From: Oscillospiraceae bacterium
GTDB taxonomy: Bacteria; Bacillota; Clostridia; Oscillospirales; Acutalibacteraceae
Length of the DNA: 58,389 nucleotides
Assembly (NCBI GenBank): GCA_031270605.1
Contig: JAISXG010000039.1
Coordinates: 1 to 58,389 of the forward strand
Reading direction: 5' to 3'
The position numbers and the translations under genes are program-made. The notes below the pieces were generated by a model. The model did not search any database, had not been told where the DNA came from, and saw nothing but the letters and a program-made list of their open reading frames with translations. The first letter of the stretch is position 1, and each line of letters opens with the position of its first letter. This document shows positions 9,419-18,747 of this stretch, one piece after another.

Positions 9419-10453
9419 TTATTTTAAGCTGCTGTCAAAATAGAACAGCGCGACTGCGGCCAAACCGCCGAGCAGATTGATGAGCGAAAAAATATAAACA
9501 ATCTTCTTTTCTTTCCAGCCGCACATCTCAAAATGATGGTGAATCGGCGCCATTTTAAAAATGCGCTTGCCGTGAGTCATTTTGAAATAGCCGATCTGAA
9601 TCACATCTGACAAGAACTCCATTACATAGGTCAGGCCAATCAAAAGAATCACCCAAGGCACATCCAAAGCATAGGAGATCGCTACAATCATGCCCCCCAA
9701 AAAATGGGACCCAAGGTCGCCCATGATCACCTTTGCCGGGTTCCAGTTCCATCTCAAATAGCCAATCAGCGCACCGAGCAGCGCAACTGTCATCAAGCTC
9801 ACTCCGTCATATGAACGAAGAAAGGCGATTGCGGTCAGTGAAGCCAGCGCCGTTACGGTCACAGAGCTGCAAAGTCCGTCGATTCCGTCTGTAAAGTTCA
9901 CTGCATTTACAGTGCAATACATTGTGATGGCGCCGAAAACCGTGAACACAATCGGGTTCATTTCAACCGAACCGATGAAAGGAAGGTACATGTGCCTTGC
10001 GCCGGCATAATAAAGGGTGCCGAGATACACGCCGATAACAAGCACCTGCGCGATGGATTTTTGCTTGATGGTCAGGCCGAGGTTGCGTTTTTTCACGACT
10101 TTGATATAGTCGTCAGCAAGGCCGATCAGCGAATAGGCAATCGCCATTAACAGCCCCGCATACACCTTGATTTTGACTGTATCCGAAGGAAATTCTCCCT
10201 TTGCGATGATGTCGCCGCCAAGCGCCATATCGGTTATCACAACGACCAGCATCGCGATCACAGTGCCCGCCATGAACAAAATGCCGCCCATTGTGGGCGT
10301 TCCCTGCTTTTTTTTATGCCAAGCCGGACCGATGTCAAGAATCGTCTGCCCGAATTTGAGCTTGTGCAGCCAGGGAATAACAAGATACCCCAACAGCCAC
10401 GCGCTCAAAGCGCCGATAATGCCGCACAGCACAAGCGCAACCCCAATTTTCAT
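9419..10453 (-). CDS. mraY: Phospho-N-acetylmuramoyl-pentapeptide transferase
   Basis: Polytopic enzyme that transfers phospho-MurNAc-pentapeptide to undecaprenyl phosphate, making lipid I. The 344-residue protein shows HKKKQGTPTMGG, the catalytic LADDYIK pair, NFTDGIDGL and the C-terminal MAPIHHHFEMCGWKE motif. The motif usually written MGDTGSLALGG reads MGDLGSHFLGG here: the Asp is kept but Ser-Leu becomes Ser-His. About ten membrane segments. It lies 49 bases after murF and ends before the ftsW leader. Confidence 0.96.
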   Translation of the reverse strand: MKIGVALVLCGIIGALSAWLLGYLVIPWLHKLKFGQTILDIGPAWHKKKQGTPTMGGILFMAGTVIAMLVVVITDMALGGDIIAKGEFPSDTVKIKVYAGLLMAIAYSLIGLADDYIKVVKKRNLGLTIKQKSIAQVLVIGVYLGTLYYAGARHMYLPFIGSVEMNPIVFTVFGAITMYCTVNAVNFTDGIDGLCSSVTVTALASLTAIAFLRSYDGVSLMTVALLGALIGYLRWNWNPAKVIMGDLGSHFLGGMIVAISYALDVPWVILLIGLTYVMEFLSDVIQIGYFKMTHGKRIFKMAPIHHHFEMCGWKEKKIVYIFSLINLLGGLAAVALFYFDSSLK

Positions 10454-10502
10454 TCATCCAACAGTCCTTTCACAGAGCACAAGCGCACTCCGAACGCAAA
10501 AT

Positions 10503-11882
10503 CTATTTTAACAGTTCATAGAATTTATTCATTACATTCTCAAGTTGCATGCCGCGGCTGGCCTTGAAGAGCACCGCGTCGCCGTCCTCCACGGTTTCGG
10601 CCAGCATTTCGGCAAGGGTCTCGCCGTCCGTAAAGCTGTAAACGCGTTTCACGCCGCCGGCCATCGCGGCCTTTGCCGTTTCTTTGGAGCGTTCACCATA
10701 AGTAAAAATCAAGTCCACCTTGGCCTTTGCGGCATAATCGCCCGAAAGGCCGTGCGCGGTTTTGGAGTAGTCCCCAAGCTCGAGCATATCGCCGAGCACC
10801 GCGATTTTTTTGCCGCCCCTCATGGAGGAAAGCACATTGATTGCGGCCTTTACCGAATCCGGACTCGCGTTATAGCAGTCCTCAACCACCTGAACGCCGC
10901 CGATCTGCTTCATGCGCTGGCGCATGCCCGCGGGCACATAGCTCTTCAGCGCCGACGCAATTTTTTCAGGCGGGATTTCAAGCAGGCTGCCCACCGCGCA
11001 GGCCGCAAGCGCGTTATAAACATTGTGGATACCGACGGTCGGGAGGGTGATTTCCTGCCTTGTTCCAAAAATATCCGCTAAAAATGAAGTATGCCCGTTT
11101 TCTTCAACAATATGACAGGCACGCACTTGCGAAGAGGGGTTGTGGATGCCAAAATATATCGTTTGAAACCCTGTGATACCGGCGGTTGAAAGCAGGTCGT
11201 CGTCGCCGTTTAAAATCACAGGCGCGCCCTGCTGTGTGCCCTCAAGAATTTCAAGCTTCGCTTTCAGGATGTTCTCGCGGCTGCCAAGGTATTCGATATG
11301 CGACACGCCGATATTCGTTATCAGCGCCATGGTCGGCTTCGCGCACTTTGAAAGCCTGCTGATTTCGCCGAAATGGTTCATACCCATTTCGATCACGGCC
11401 GCCTCATGAAAGGACTCCATGCGCAGCAGCGTCATGGGCATGCCGATTTCATTGTTGAGGTTGCCCGCCGTTTTTAACGTGCGGAAGCGTTCGCCCACAA
11501 CGCAGCTCAACATTTCTTTGGTGGTGGTTTTGCCCACGCTGCCGGAGAGCGCGATCACGGGAATCGAAAACAGGCTTCTGTAATAAGAAGCGAGATCCAG
11601 CAGCGCCTTGCCTGTGTTCTTCACAAGAATCAATGGCAGCGGAGTGGAAATCGCCTCTTCGCTCAAAACGGCCGCCGCGCTTGTGTGCTCAAGATCTTTT
11701 ATGAAATCGTGGCCGTCAAACCGCTCACCGCGCAGGGCAATAAACAGGCCGTGTTGCATGGGAAAGCGTGTGTCTGTAAACACTGCCTGAATCTCGACTT
11801 CCCGCAAGGACGTGTCAGCGCACCGAAGCTCCCCGCCGACTGCCGCGGCAATCTCCGAAATTGTCAATGTTTTCACAGCCAT
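10503..11882 (-). CDS. murF: UDP-MurNAc-tripeptide--D-Ala-D-Ala ligase
   Basis: ATP-dependent Mur ligase that adds D-Ala-D-Ala to the UDP-MurNAc-tripeptide in the cytoplasm. The 459-residue protein has the MurF N-terminal domain with FTDTR, the P-loop GSVGKTTTKEM, EMGMNHFGEI, the middle-domain NGDDD, and the C-terminal EDCYNASPDS and LGDMLELG motifs. It starts four bases after the murE stop, so the two are translationally linked. Confidence 0.96.
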   Translation of the reverse strand: MAVKTLTISEIAAAVGGELRCADTSLREVEIQAVFTDTRFPMQHGLFIALRGERFDGHDFIKDLEHTSAAAVLSEEAISTPLPLILVKNTGKALLDLASYYRSLFSIPVIALSGSVGKTTTKEMLSCVVGERFRTLKTAGNLNNEIGMPMTLLRMESFHEAAVIEMGMNHFGEISRLSKCAKPTMALITNIGVSHIEYLGSRENILKAKLEILEGTQQGAPVILNGDDDLLSTAGITGFQTIYFGIHNPSSQVRACHIVEENGHTSFLADIFGTRQEITLPTVGIHNVYNALAACAVGSLLEIPPEKIASALKSYVPAGMRQRMKQIGGVQVVEDCYNASPDSVKAAINVLSSMRGGKKIAVLGDMLELGDYSKTAHGLSGDYAAKAKVDLIFTYGERSKETAKAAMAGGVKRVYSFTDGETLAEMLAETVEDGDAVLFKASRGMQLENVMNKFYELLK

Positions 11883-11886
11883 CAGC

Positions 11887-13320
11887 TCAATTCTTTAAAA
11901 TCTCGTTAATGATCTCGCGCTCGTCATAATGGATTTTTTGCGTGCCGAGAATCTGATAGGTCTCGTGCCCCTTGCCCGCAAGCAGCACGATGTCGCCTTT
12001 TTTTGCCTCGTGCAGGGCGTGGGAAATCCCCTTTGTTCTGTCGACCTCATAAAAAACGGGAGTTTTCGTACCCTTTGGAATGCCGGCCTTGATGTCCTCG
12101 AGAATCTGCTGCGCATTCTCTGTGCGCGGATTGTCAGACGTGACGACAAGATAATCGGCAAGCCGCGCGCCGATTTCGCCCATGATCGGGCGTTTGGTTT
12201 TGTCGCGGTCACCGCCGCAGCCAAACACCGAGATGACGCGCCCCTCGGCAATTTTGCGCAGGGTGGAGAGGATGTTTTCAAGCGCGTCCGGCGTGTGTGC
12301 GTAGTCAATAATCACGGTATAAGGCGTGTCTGTGGGCACGACCTCGATCCTGCCCTTCACGCCTTTCACAGTGGAAAGCGCCTTGCGCGCCTCATGAAAG
12401 TCAAAGCCCAGCTCGGCCATTGCAATCAGCGCGGCCATCGAGTTATAAACCGAAAACTCACCCGGGATGCCGATGTGCACCCTGCCGATGATGCCGTTGC
12501 CAACCAGCTCATACTCCGTAAACGCCGAAGAAAGGCGAATGTTTTTGGCGGTGTAGCTTGCTTCGTCTTTTTCTTTTGAATAAGATACCACGCGGCAGGA
12601 GGTGTTTGCAAGCAGCAGCTGCCAATAGGCGTCGTCCGCGTTCATTACGGCAAGGCCGGCCTGCTGAAACAGCATGGCTTTCGCCTGCACATAATTTTCA
12701 AAAGAGCCGTGGTAATCCAGATGGTCCTGTGTGAGGTTAGTGAACACTGCCGCCGCAAAGCGCAGCCCCGCGACGCGGTATTGCGCAAGGGCCTGGGAGG
12801 AGACCTCCATCACGCAATACTCACATCCCGCGGCCGCCATTTTGGCAAACAGCTCTTGAATTTCAAAGGCTTCGGGCGTTGTGTTGCCCGCCTCGATCTC
12901 CTCTTCGCCAATGACATATTTCACCGTGCCGAGAAGCCCCGTTTTTTTGCCGAAGGCGTCGAGCATTCCCTTCATCAAAAACGCGGTGGTGGTTTTGCCG
13001 TTTGTGCCCGTGATACCCACAAGCTTGAGCTTTTCGGCCGGGTGGCCGAAAAATGCCGCGCACATATGAGAATACGCTTCACGCGTGTTTTCAACAAGAA
13101 TCTGATCCGGCAGCCCTAAATCGCGCTCCACAACCACCGCGGCAGCCCCTTTTTCAAGCACCGCCGCCGCATAGTCGTGTGCGTCGAAGCGCGCACCCCT
13201 GATGCAGACAAACACGTCGCCCGGGCCTATTTTTCTGGAATCGTCAGAAAGGGATAGAAAATCCTTATCTGCATAGGAATTTTTGACATTGATGCGCTCG
13301 AAAAGCTTTGAAAGCAGCAT
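11887..13320 (-). CDS. murE: UDP-MurNAc-tripeptide synthetase, meso-DAP type
   Basis: Adds the third residue of the stem peptide. The 477-residue protein has the N-terminal uridine-binding region (LSDDSRKIGPGDVF), the P-loop GITGTNGKTTTAF and the carbamylated Lys region. The motif SDNPRTEN carries the DNPR tetrapeptide that selects meso-diaminopimelate rather than lysine, so the wall is predicted to be DAP-type. The ATG giving MLLSKLFE follows GGGAGG at seven bases; an in-frame upstream ATG lacks a ribosome site. Confidence 0.95.
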   Translation of the reverse strand: MLLSKLFERINVKNSYADKDFLSLSDDSRKIGPGDVFVCIRGARFDAHDYAAAVLEKGAAAVVVERDLGLPDQILVENTREAYSHMCAAFFGHPAEKLKLVGITGTNGKTTTAFLMKGMLDAFGKKTGLLGTVKYVIGEEEIEAGNTTPEAFEIQELFAKMAAAGCEYCVMEVSSQALAQYRVAGLRFAAAVFTNLTQDHLDYHGSFENYVQAKAMLFQQAGLAVMNADDAYWQLLLANTSCRVVSYSKEKDEASYTAKNIRLSSAFTEYELVGNGIIGRVHIGIPGEFSVYNSMAALIAMAELGFDFHEARKALSTVKGVKGRIEVVPTDTPYTVIIDYAHTPDALENILSTLRKIAEGRVISVFGCGGDRDKTKRPIMGEIGARLADYLVVTSDNPRTENAQQILEDIKAGIPKGTKTPVFYEVDRTKGISHALHEAKKGDIVLLAGKGHETYQILGTQKIHYDEREIINEILKN

Positions 13321-13415
13321 ATTGACACCTCCCGAATCTGTTTTGTTCATCCGCCCCAACAGCATGAAACAAGTAACTGATTGTCGTCGTTTTTATATTT
13401 TACGAAAAAAGATAG

Positions 13416-15629
13416 TTATTCAGCCATATCGTCCACACCGACGGTTGTTTTGAAATAAACGGTCACGACAGTGCCCAATGCAACCTTGCTGTCTTTCGGA
13501 TGGCTTTGCCGATAAGCGACAATATCGCTGCTTGTGAGTGACGCGCCCGAAATTTTGATGTTCAGGCCGCTGTCGATTGCCCTTTGGTTTGCGGCCTGAA
13601 CCGTGAGCCCGTTGAAATCGGGAACTGTGGTTTGCTCGGCCTCGCTGGTTTGGTCGGTATAAAGCACGATCACGCCGTTTTTCGAAATGGTTCTGCCGGC
13701 CTCGGGTGACTGCCGGGTCACGGTTGTGCCGCCGCCGACCACTTTGACCTTAAAGCTGTTTGCCGCAGTATTTTTTGCCTCTGTAACCGATTTGCCCACA
13801 AGGTTCGGCGACTCCGCAAACAACGTCTGGAACTCTGTTTCTGAATATTGCGGCTCCACGTTCAAATAGGGCAGAACCTTTTCAAACACATCGCACGCAA
13901 CCGGCGCCGCAATCGCGCCGCCGCCGTGGTCGCCCTTTGGCTCGTCAATAACAATCAAAACCGCTACCTCCGGGTCGTTTGCCGGGGCAAAGCCCGCAAA
14001 GGAAGCAATATAAAGCTTTTCAGTCTTGCTTGTGAGCTTTTCGGATGTGCCTGTTTTGCCTGCGACATGATAGCCCGCCACAAACGCGTTGCGGCCGGTG
14101 CCCGTTGCGACCACGTCCTCCATCATTGTGACCACACGCTTGGCGGTGGACTCTGAAATCACCTGCCGAACCGTGACCGGCTCTGTTTTTTTGACGGTGT
14201 TGCCCTCTGCGTCCAGAACACTGTCGACCAAATAGGGCCGCATCAGTTTGCCGCCGTTGGCCACGGCTGAAACCGCCGTAATCATCTGAATGGGCGACAC
14301 CTGGAATGTTTGGCCGAAGGAATAGCTGGCAAGCTCGGGCGTGCCGAATTTTTCTTTGGAGACATAGGTGCTGCTCGTGGGATAAAACTCGCCGGGCAGG
14401 TCGACGCCTGTGTTTTTTGTGAAGCCGAAAGCTGTGAAATATTTATAGAACGTGTCTGTTCCAAGACCCTTCGCAAGGGTTATGGCAAACGGGTTGCAGG
14501 AGTTTTTGAGCAGATCCTTCAGGGTTTCGTGGCCGTGGCCGCCGTGCTTCCAGCAGTTATAGGTGTTGCCCGCATATGTGATGGAACCCGTGCAGGTGTA
14601 GGGCGTGTTTTCGTTGACAAGCCCTTCTTCAAGCGCGGCGGAAACGGTGACGACCTTAAAGACCGAGCCCGGCTCATAAGAGTCGCTGATGGCACGGTTG
14701 CGCCACTGGGCATTGCGCGCGTTTGACAGCGCGTTGCTTCTTTCATCCTCGTTTTCAATCGCCTGGATCTGCGCATAAAGCTCTTCGCTTGTAAGTTTGC
14801 TGGGTGCGTTGAGGTCATAGTCCGGCAGGCTGACCATGCCGAGAATCGCGCCCGTTTTCACATCCATCACAATGCCGTAGGCATAAGTCGCCTGCGTGTC
14901 TGTCATGCTTTGCTTGAGCGCCTCTTCAAGATAATGCTGAATGTTTTCATCAATCGTGAGCGCAAGGTTCGAGCCCTGCACCGCGTCATAGGTGCTCTCA
15001 TATTGGTTCGGCATGGCGTTCTGCGTGCCGTCGAGCGCGGTGATGATTCTGCCCGGCGTGCCGGTGAGTGTGTCGTTATATTGATATTCTAACCCATAAC
15101 GGCCGACATCATCCGTTCCCGTGAAGCCAATCACAGACGCGGCGAATGTGCCGAAGGGATAATAGCGCTTGGTATCAGGGTCAATGGACACCTTTCCGGA
15201 CAGCTTGTTTTCGGAAATAAACTTGGAAACAGCCTCCATCTCTTCTTTTTCAATCTGCCCCTTGATGCGCTCATAGCCGTTTTGGGTGCGTGAAAGCTTT
15301 GTACGAACAGTTTCTTCATCCACCCCCAAAATGTTTGCAAGCCCCGTTGCCACGAGGTCGCGCTCTGTTTCTTTGACCTTTGAGGGGTTGACATACACAA
15401 GCCACACAGAGGCGCTCTGGGCAAGAACATGCATGTTCCTGTCATATATTGTTCCCCGCATGGCATTAATAACAGTATCGCCCAATTGCTGAACCTCAGC
15501 TTTTGAGCGATAATAATCACCTTTTATCAACTGCAAATACACAAGCCTGCCGCATAGCAGCGCACAGGCGAGAAAGATGGAGAGCATCGTTTTTATGCCC
15601 CTGCCGGATCTTTTATCAGAAGGTTTCAT
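13416..15629 (-). CDS. ftsI: Class B penicillin-binding protein with PASTA domains (FtsI/PBP2B or SpoVD type)
   Basis: Septal DD-transpeptidase partner of FtsW. In order the 737-residue protein has a short basic N-terminus, one membrane anchor (about residues 13-32), the PBP dimerisation domain (RGTIYDRN), and the transpeptidase domain. The active-site Ser-x-x-Lys is YEPGSVFK, the second motif is SCN in KNSCNPF, and the third is AGKTGTSEK. Two PASTA repeats follow from about residue 600 (SPNLVGKSVTEAKN and VPDFNGLTVQAANQ). Two PASTA domains resemble Bacillus PBP2B; clostridial SpoVD is also possible. The gene has a promoter of its own inside the end of ftsL. Confidence 0.92.
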   Translation of the reverse strand: MKPSDKRSGRGIKTMLSIFLACALLCGRLVYLQLIKGDYYRSKAEVQQLGDTVINAMRGTIYDRNMHVLAQSASVWLVYVNPSKVKETERDLVATGLANILGVDEETVRTKLSRTQNGYERIKGQIEKEEMEAVSKFISENKLSGKVSIDPDTKRYYPFGTFAASVIGFTGTDDVGRYGLEYQYNDTLTGTPGRIITALDGTQNAMPNQYESTYDAVQGSNLALTIDENIQHYLEEALKQSMTDTQATYAYGIVMDVKTGAILGMVSLPDYDLNAPSKLTSEELYAQIQAIENEDERSNALSNARNAQWRNRAISDSYEPGSVFKVVTVSAALEEGLVNENTPYTCTGSITYAGNTYNCWKHGGHGHETLKDLLKNSCNPFAITLAKGLGTDTFYKYFTAFGFTKNTGVDLPGEFYPTSSTYVSKEKFGTPELASYSFGQTFQVSPIQMITAVSAVANGGKLMRPYLVDSVLDAEGNTVKKTEPVTVRQVISESTAKRVVTMMEDVVATGTGRNAFVAGYHVAGKTGTSEKLTSKTEKLYIASFAGFAPANDPEVAVLIVIDEPKGDHGGGAIAAPVACDVFEKVLPYLNVEPQYSETEFQTLFAESPNLVGKSVTEAKNTAANSFKVKVVGGGTTVTRQSPEAGRTISKNGVIVLYTDQTSEAEQTTVPDFNGLTVQAANQRAIDSGLNIKISGASLTSSDIVAYRQSHPKDSKVALGTVVTVYFKTTVGVDDMAE

Positions 15630-15674
15630 CCGTTATCCCCCAGATACCGATGGTCATAATTTTGGCGGCGAATG

Positions 15675-15704
15675 CTTGCAACTTGTCTAAAAGGACATTG
15701 CAAG
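15675..15704. promoter_or_regulatory. Hairpin in the ftsI leader
   Basis: A CTTGCAA/TTGCAAG stem encloses a second stem TGTCT/AGGACA. It lies between the predicted ftsI promoter and the ftsI start codon. No T tract follows, so it is more likely a leader structure than a terminator; function unknown. Confidence 0.35.
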
Positions 15705-15777
15705 GATGGTGTGCCCGCCTGTGTGCCCGGCACTTTGCGCGTTCACCCGCCGCGTGAAGGATTGTCTTATGATATAA

Positions 15778-15806
15778 ATATAATAAAATTAACTGAAATA
15801 TGACAA
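15778..15806 (-). promoter_or_regulatory. Promoter upstream of ftsI
   Basis: TTGTCA, a 17-base spacer and TTATAT on the minus strand, overlapping the last codons of ftsL. The 159-base gap to ftsI would form an unusually long leader. Confidence 0.5.
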
Positions 15807-16358
15807 CAACTTGCTCAAAAACGAGGTTTCCTCTTCACCTGAAACGCTTTTCCCGCCCGAGAGCACAACCTTGTCTGCCCCGCTGAAATCATAGTACTGC
15901 ACATTATAAGGTGTGAGCTTGACCATGCCCAAGACGTTGGCGGCATAGTCTTCAATTTTATTGATGGACATTCTGGAGTTGACCTCCGCGCTCAGGCGCA
16001 CGCTCTCGCTTCGCTCTTCGGTGATCATGGCCTTTTGCTTGTCAATCTGCTTTGAGAGCTCATCCAACTGACGCCTTGCGTTAATAAAAGAGCAAATCGG
16101 GAGAAACAAAACAGCGCAAAGCAAAATAAGCTGAACACTCCTCACCCATGAGCCGGTGACCGGCGCCGCTTTTGCCTGAGCCTTTGGCTCTGCCTTTGGC
16201 TCTGCCTTTGCCTTCGGCTGCTGCTTTTTTTCATAGAGCCTGATCTGTTCACGGCGCCGTTCAGCCTCTGTTTTTTTGCGGACATTGGGCTTTGCACTCG
16301 GAGCGTCCTCAAACAGCTCAAAATTATACGCGCTGTCACTGAGCATATAACCTGCCAT
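15789..16358 (-). CDS. ftsL: FtsL-like septum formation initiator
   Basis: Small bitopic divisome protein of 189 residues, identified by position between rsmH and the class B PBP and by architecture rather than strong sequence identity. A charged cytoplasmic N-terminus of about 95 residues includes KKTEAERRREQ and a Lys/Ala/Glu/Pro-rich repeat (KAEPKAEPKAQAKA). One membrane segment follows (VQLILLCAVLFLPICSF), then a coiled coil (ARRQLDELSKQIDKQK) and the typical IEDYAANVLGMVKL ending. AAGGAG precedes the ATG giving MAGYML. The long N-terminus is unusual for FtsL. Confidence 0.78.
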   Translation of the reverse strand: MAGYMLSDSAYNFELFEDAPSAKPNVRKKTEAERRREQIRLYEKKQQPKAKAEPKAEPKAQAKAAPVTGSWVRSVQLILLCAVLFLPICSFINARRQLDELSKQIDKQKAMITEERSESVRLSAEVNSRMSINKIEDYAANVLGMVKLTPYNVQYYDFSGADKVVLSGGKSVSGEEETSFLSKLLSYFS

Positions 16359-16444
16359 GTTTTTATTCTCCTTTATAATATAGTCACGCAACTCTAAAAC
16401 CGAATCGTCTTTGCGGTCTTTTTTCTGAGCCGCGGCTGTAAATG

Positions 16445-17374
16445 TCAATTATTATCCATTTTCATAACAGCGCGAAGCTTCGCGCTTCTGCTGCGGGGAT
16501 TTTGCGCAAGCTCCTCTTCCGCCGGCACGATAAATTTAAACGGCATGCTTGCACGCGGCTGTTTGCCGCACACACATACGGGGAATTCGGGCGGGCAGGT
16601 GCAACCCAGGCAAAAATCGGCAAACTTTTTTTTCACAATGCGGTCTTCCAGCGAATGAAACGAAATAACGGCCAAAACGCCGCCCACACTTAACGCTTCA
16701 AACATCGCGTCCAGCGCCTGGGGCAGGCCGCTCAATTCACCGTTGACCTCAATGCGCAGCGCCTGAAAGGTTTTTCTTGCGGGATGGGAGTCGCGCATTG
16801 CTTTTTGGGGCATGGAGCGCTTGATGATTTCCACCAGTTCAAAGGTCGTTTCAATCGGCTTGCCGCCGCGCGCGCCAACAATGTTTTTGGCGATGCCGCG
16901 GGCATATTTTTCTTCACCGTAGCGAAAAATTATATCTGACAGCTCTTTTTCGGAATAGGTGTTCACAACATCCGCAGCGCTCAGGCCCGCCTTGCTCATG
17001 CGCATGTCCAGCGGTGCGTCCTGATGAAACGAAAAGCCGCGCCCGGCTGTGTCAAGCTGAAATGAGCTCACGCCCAAATCCGCAAGAATACCGTCCACGC
17101 GCGTTATGCCATATGCGGTTAAAACCGAGGGAATCTCATTAAAAACCGAGCGGACGACCGTAACACGCTCATTCTTCCAAAACCGTTCGGTCAAAACAGC
17201 GATGGCGTCCGGGTCACGGTCCAGCGCGAGAAGCCGGCCGGTTGTAAGCCTGCTTGCGATAGCGGCGCTGTGGCCGCCGCCGCCCGCGGTTGCGTCAACA
17301 TAAACGCCGTCGGGCCGAATATGCAGTGCGTCAACCGACTCTTGCAACAGCACAGACACATGATTGAACTCCAC
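16445..17374 (-). CDS. rsmH: 16S rRNA (cytosine(1402)-N(4))-methyltransferase
   Basis: SAM-dependent methylase of C1402 in the 16S rRNA decoding centre. The 309-residue protein begins with FNHVSVLLQESVDAL and the SAM loop DATAGGGGHS. The MraW motifs LADLGVSSFQLD, RGFSFHQDAPLDMRM and VISFHSLEDRIVKKKF follow, with a late CTCPPEFPVCVCG cysteine cluster. The start is a GTG (EFNHVS) behind GGTGG, as in relatives. The 281-base upstream gap to mraZ contains a large inverted repeat. Confidence 0.95.
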   Translation of the reverse strand: MEFNHVSVLLQESVDALHIRPDGVYVDATAGGGGHSAAIASRLTTGRLLALDRDPDAIAVLTERFWKNERVTVVRSVFNEIPSVLTAYGITRVDGILADLGVSSFQLDTAGRGFSFHQDAPLDMRMSKAGLSAADVVNTYSEKELSDIIFRYGEEKYARGIAKNIVGARGGKPIETTFELVEIIKRSMPQKAMRDSHPARKTFQALRIEVNGELSGLPQALDAMFEALSVGGVLAVISFHSLEDRIVKKKFADFCLGCTCPPEFPVCVCGKQPRASMPFKFIVPAEEELAQNPRSRSAKLRAVMKMDNN

Positions 17375-17451
17375 TCTGCCACCACTCCAAACCGCATGCA
17401 AGCATGCCGGTTGATTCCCTTCTGAAAATACTAAATATTAAAATATGAGAA

Positions 17452-17615
17452 CCGGGGAAGCGCCAATTAAATCAAGATGTCGAAATCAATAGAAGTCGTA
17501 TTGTCGTCGGCTTGCCAGAAATTTCTTGTTTGAAACGATAACATTCTACAAGGAACTTCGGGCAAAACGACCGCAATCAAGTCTATGCCCGGTGATTTAA
17601 TCGGTGCTTCCCCGG
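17452..17615. repeat. Long inverted repeat in the mraZ-rsmH gap
   Basis: Two arms of 22 bases match as inverted copies at 20 of 22 positions (17452-17473 and 17594-17615; the outer part reads CCGGGGAAGC / GCTTCCCCGG). Between them lies about 120 bases holding a smaller CGGGCA/TGCCCG hairpin. As RNA it would be a closed multi-stem leader of rsmH; as DNA it resembles a small palindromic insertion. No gene is present. Confidence 0.6.
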
Positions 17616-17655
17616 ATTTTGGCTGCTACTGCGACATGCCTAAAACGTTGGAGTA

Positions 17656-18075
17656 TCAGAACTTTACGCCAAGCATGTCTAAATCCGTGGCGGAGGCGTC
17701 GCCCATTTCGGCGTTGAATCTGTTCACATCCCAAATTTCCACACGCCCGGTCATGCCATAGACCACCACGTCTTTTTCAAGACCGGCGCGTTCGACCTGA
17801 TAAGAGGTCAGCGTGATTCGTCCCTGCTTGTCGGGCGTTACGGTGGCAACGCCGCGCAGCAGGCGACGCTGGCGGGTCCGGTCTTCCATATTGCCCGAGC
17901 ACTGCTCGATCTGCCCGGCGACCTCAAGCCACTTTTCTTCCGTATAGCAAAACAGGCAACCGTCCGCAGAGGGGTAAACCACGAACTGCTCGCCCAAACC
18001 CTCCCGAAATTTCGCGGGGATGAACAGACGGTTCTTCACATCAATCGTGTGGTAAAATTCGCCCTGAAAAACCAT
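17656..18075 (-). CDS. mraZ: Transcriptional regulator MraZ
   Basis: DNA-binding AbrB-fold protein at the head of the dcw cluster; in studied bacteria it binds repeats in its own promoter. The 139-residue protein has two SpoVT/AbrB-like halves: FYHTIDVKNRLFIPAKFR near the start, and ATVTPDKQGRITLTSYQ in the second half. The ATG follows AGGAGGG at seven bases; the longer in-frame opening is not supported. The predicted promoter lies about 110 bases upstream. Confidence 0.95.
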   Translation of the reverse strand: MVFQGEFYHTIDVKNRLFIPAKFREGLGEQFVVYPSADGCLFCYTEEKWLEVAGQIEQCSGNMEDRTRQRRLLRGVATVTPDKQGRITLTSYQVERAGLEKDVVVYGMTGRVEIWDVNRFNAEMGDASATDLDMLGVKF

Positions 18076-18180
18076 GCCGCATCCCTCCTGATTTCGAGTT
18101 TTGTGATGAATCCGTTCAAAAAGCGGCAAAACATCCACCTTTTTGCCCCTTTTTTAACCTAAACCCACCCCTTGGCTTAA

Positions 18181-18209
18181 ATTATATACGTCATTGGCAA
18201 AAAAATCAA
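18181..18209 (-). promoter_or_regulatory. dcw cluster promoter (mraZ)
   Basis: TTGATT, a 17-base spacer and TATAAT on the minus strand. The 318 bases between mraZ and rpsR otherwise hold only AT-rich sequence and the rpsR terminator. GGGGTGGG just downstream resembles the direct repeats that MraZ binds in other bacteria, but only one copy is clear. Confidence 0.7.
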
Positions 18210-18341
18210 GTACAATTTCCATATTTTTATAAAGAACATTTGTGCTTTATATTAAAAAAAAGAAAAATTACACAATTCTACAAAATGTGGTGTTTTTCGA
18301 ACAGAATCACCGCAGAACTTGCGTCGGCTGACAAAAAAGCA

Positions 18342-18379
18342 CAAAAAAAACAGGCAGGCCGCTTTACACGGTCTGCCTG
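18342..18379 (-). terminator. Terminator of the rpsF-ssb-rpsR operon
   Basis: CAGGCAGACC/GGCCTGCCTG hairpin (one mismatch) followed on the minus strand by eight T residues, 15 bases after the rpsR stop. Confidence 0.88.
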
Positions 18380-18393
18380 AAAATATGAAAAAA

Positions 18394-18645
18394 TCAGTCT
18401 GCGCTGTAAGGAAGCAGTGCGATATGACGCGCCCTTTTGATTGCGACGGTCAACTCTCTCTGGTGCTTTGCACAGGTGCCTGTGATTCTGCGGGGCAGAA
18501 TCTTTGCTCTTTCAGAAGTAAAGCGGCGCAGCTTGCCGGAATCTTTATAATCAATAAAATCTACCTTATCAACACAGAATGTGCAAACCTTTTTGCGGCC
18601 TTTCTTGTTGGGGCGGCCGCCCTTTGAAGATTTTTCGTATGCCAT
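18394..18645 (-). CDS. rpsR: 30S ribosomal protein S18
   Basis: Binds the 16S central domain together with S6. The 83-residue basic protein has the family core [34 protein letters not shown] and ends in [12 protein letters not shown] Cys-x2-Cys pair (VCTFC) together with the later Cys suggests the zinc-binding form of S18. Third gene of the rpsF-ssb-rpsR operon, just before its terminator. Confidence 0.97.
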   Translation of the reverse strand: MAYEKSSKGGRPNKKGRKKVCTFCVDKVDFIDYKDSGKLRRFTSERAKILPRRITGTCAKHQRELTVAIKRARHIALLPYSAD

Positions 18646-18747
18646 AATCGTTTTCCTTTCTCCGGCGAATCAAATAGTGCTTATCAAAAAGCCCGCACCG
18701 CCAAGTCGCCGGACTTGTGGAACTGACAAATGCAAAGTAAAAACAAT

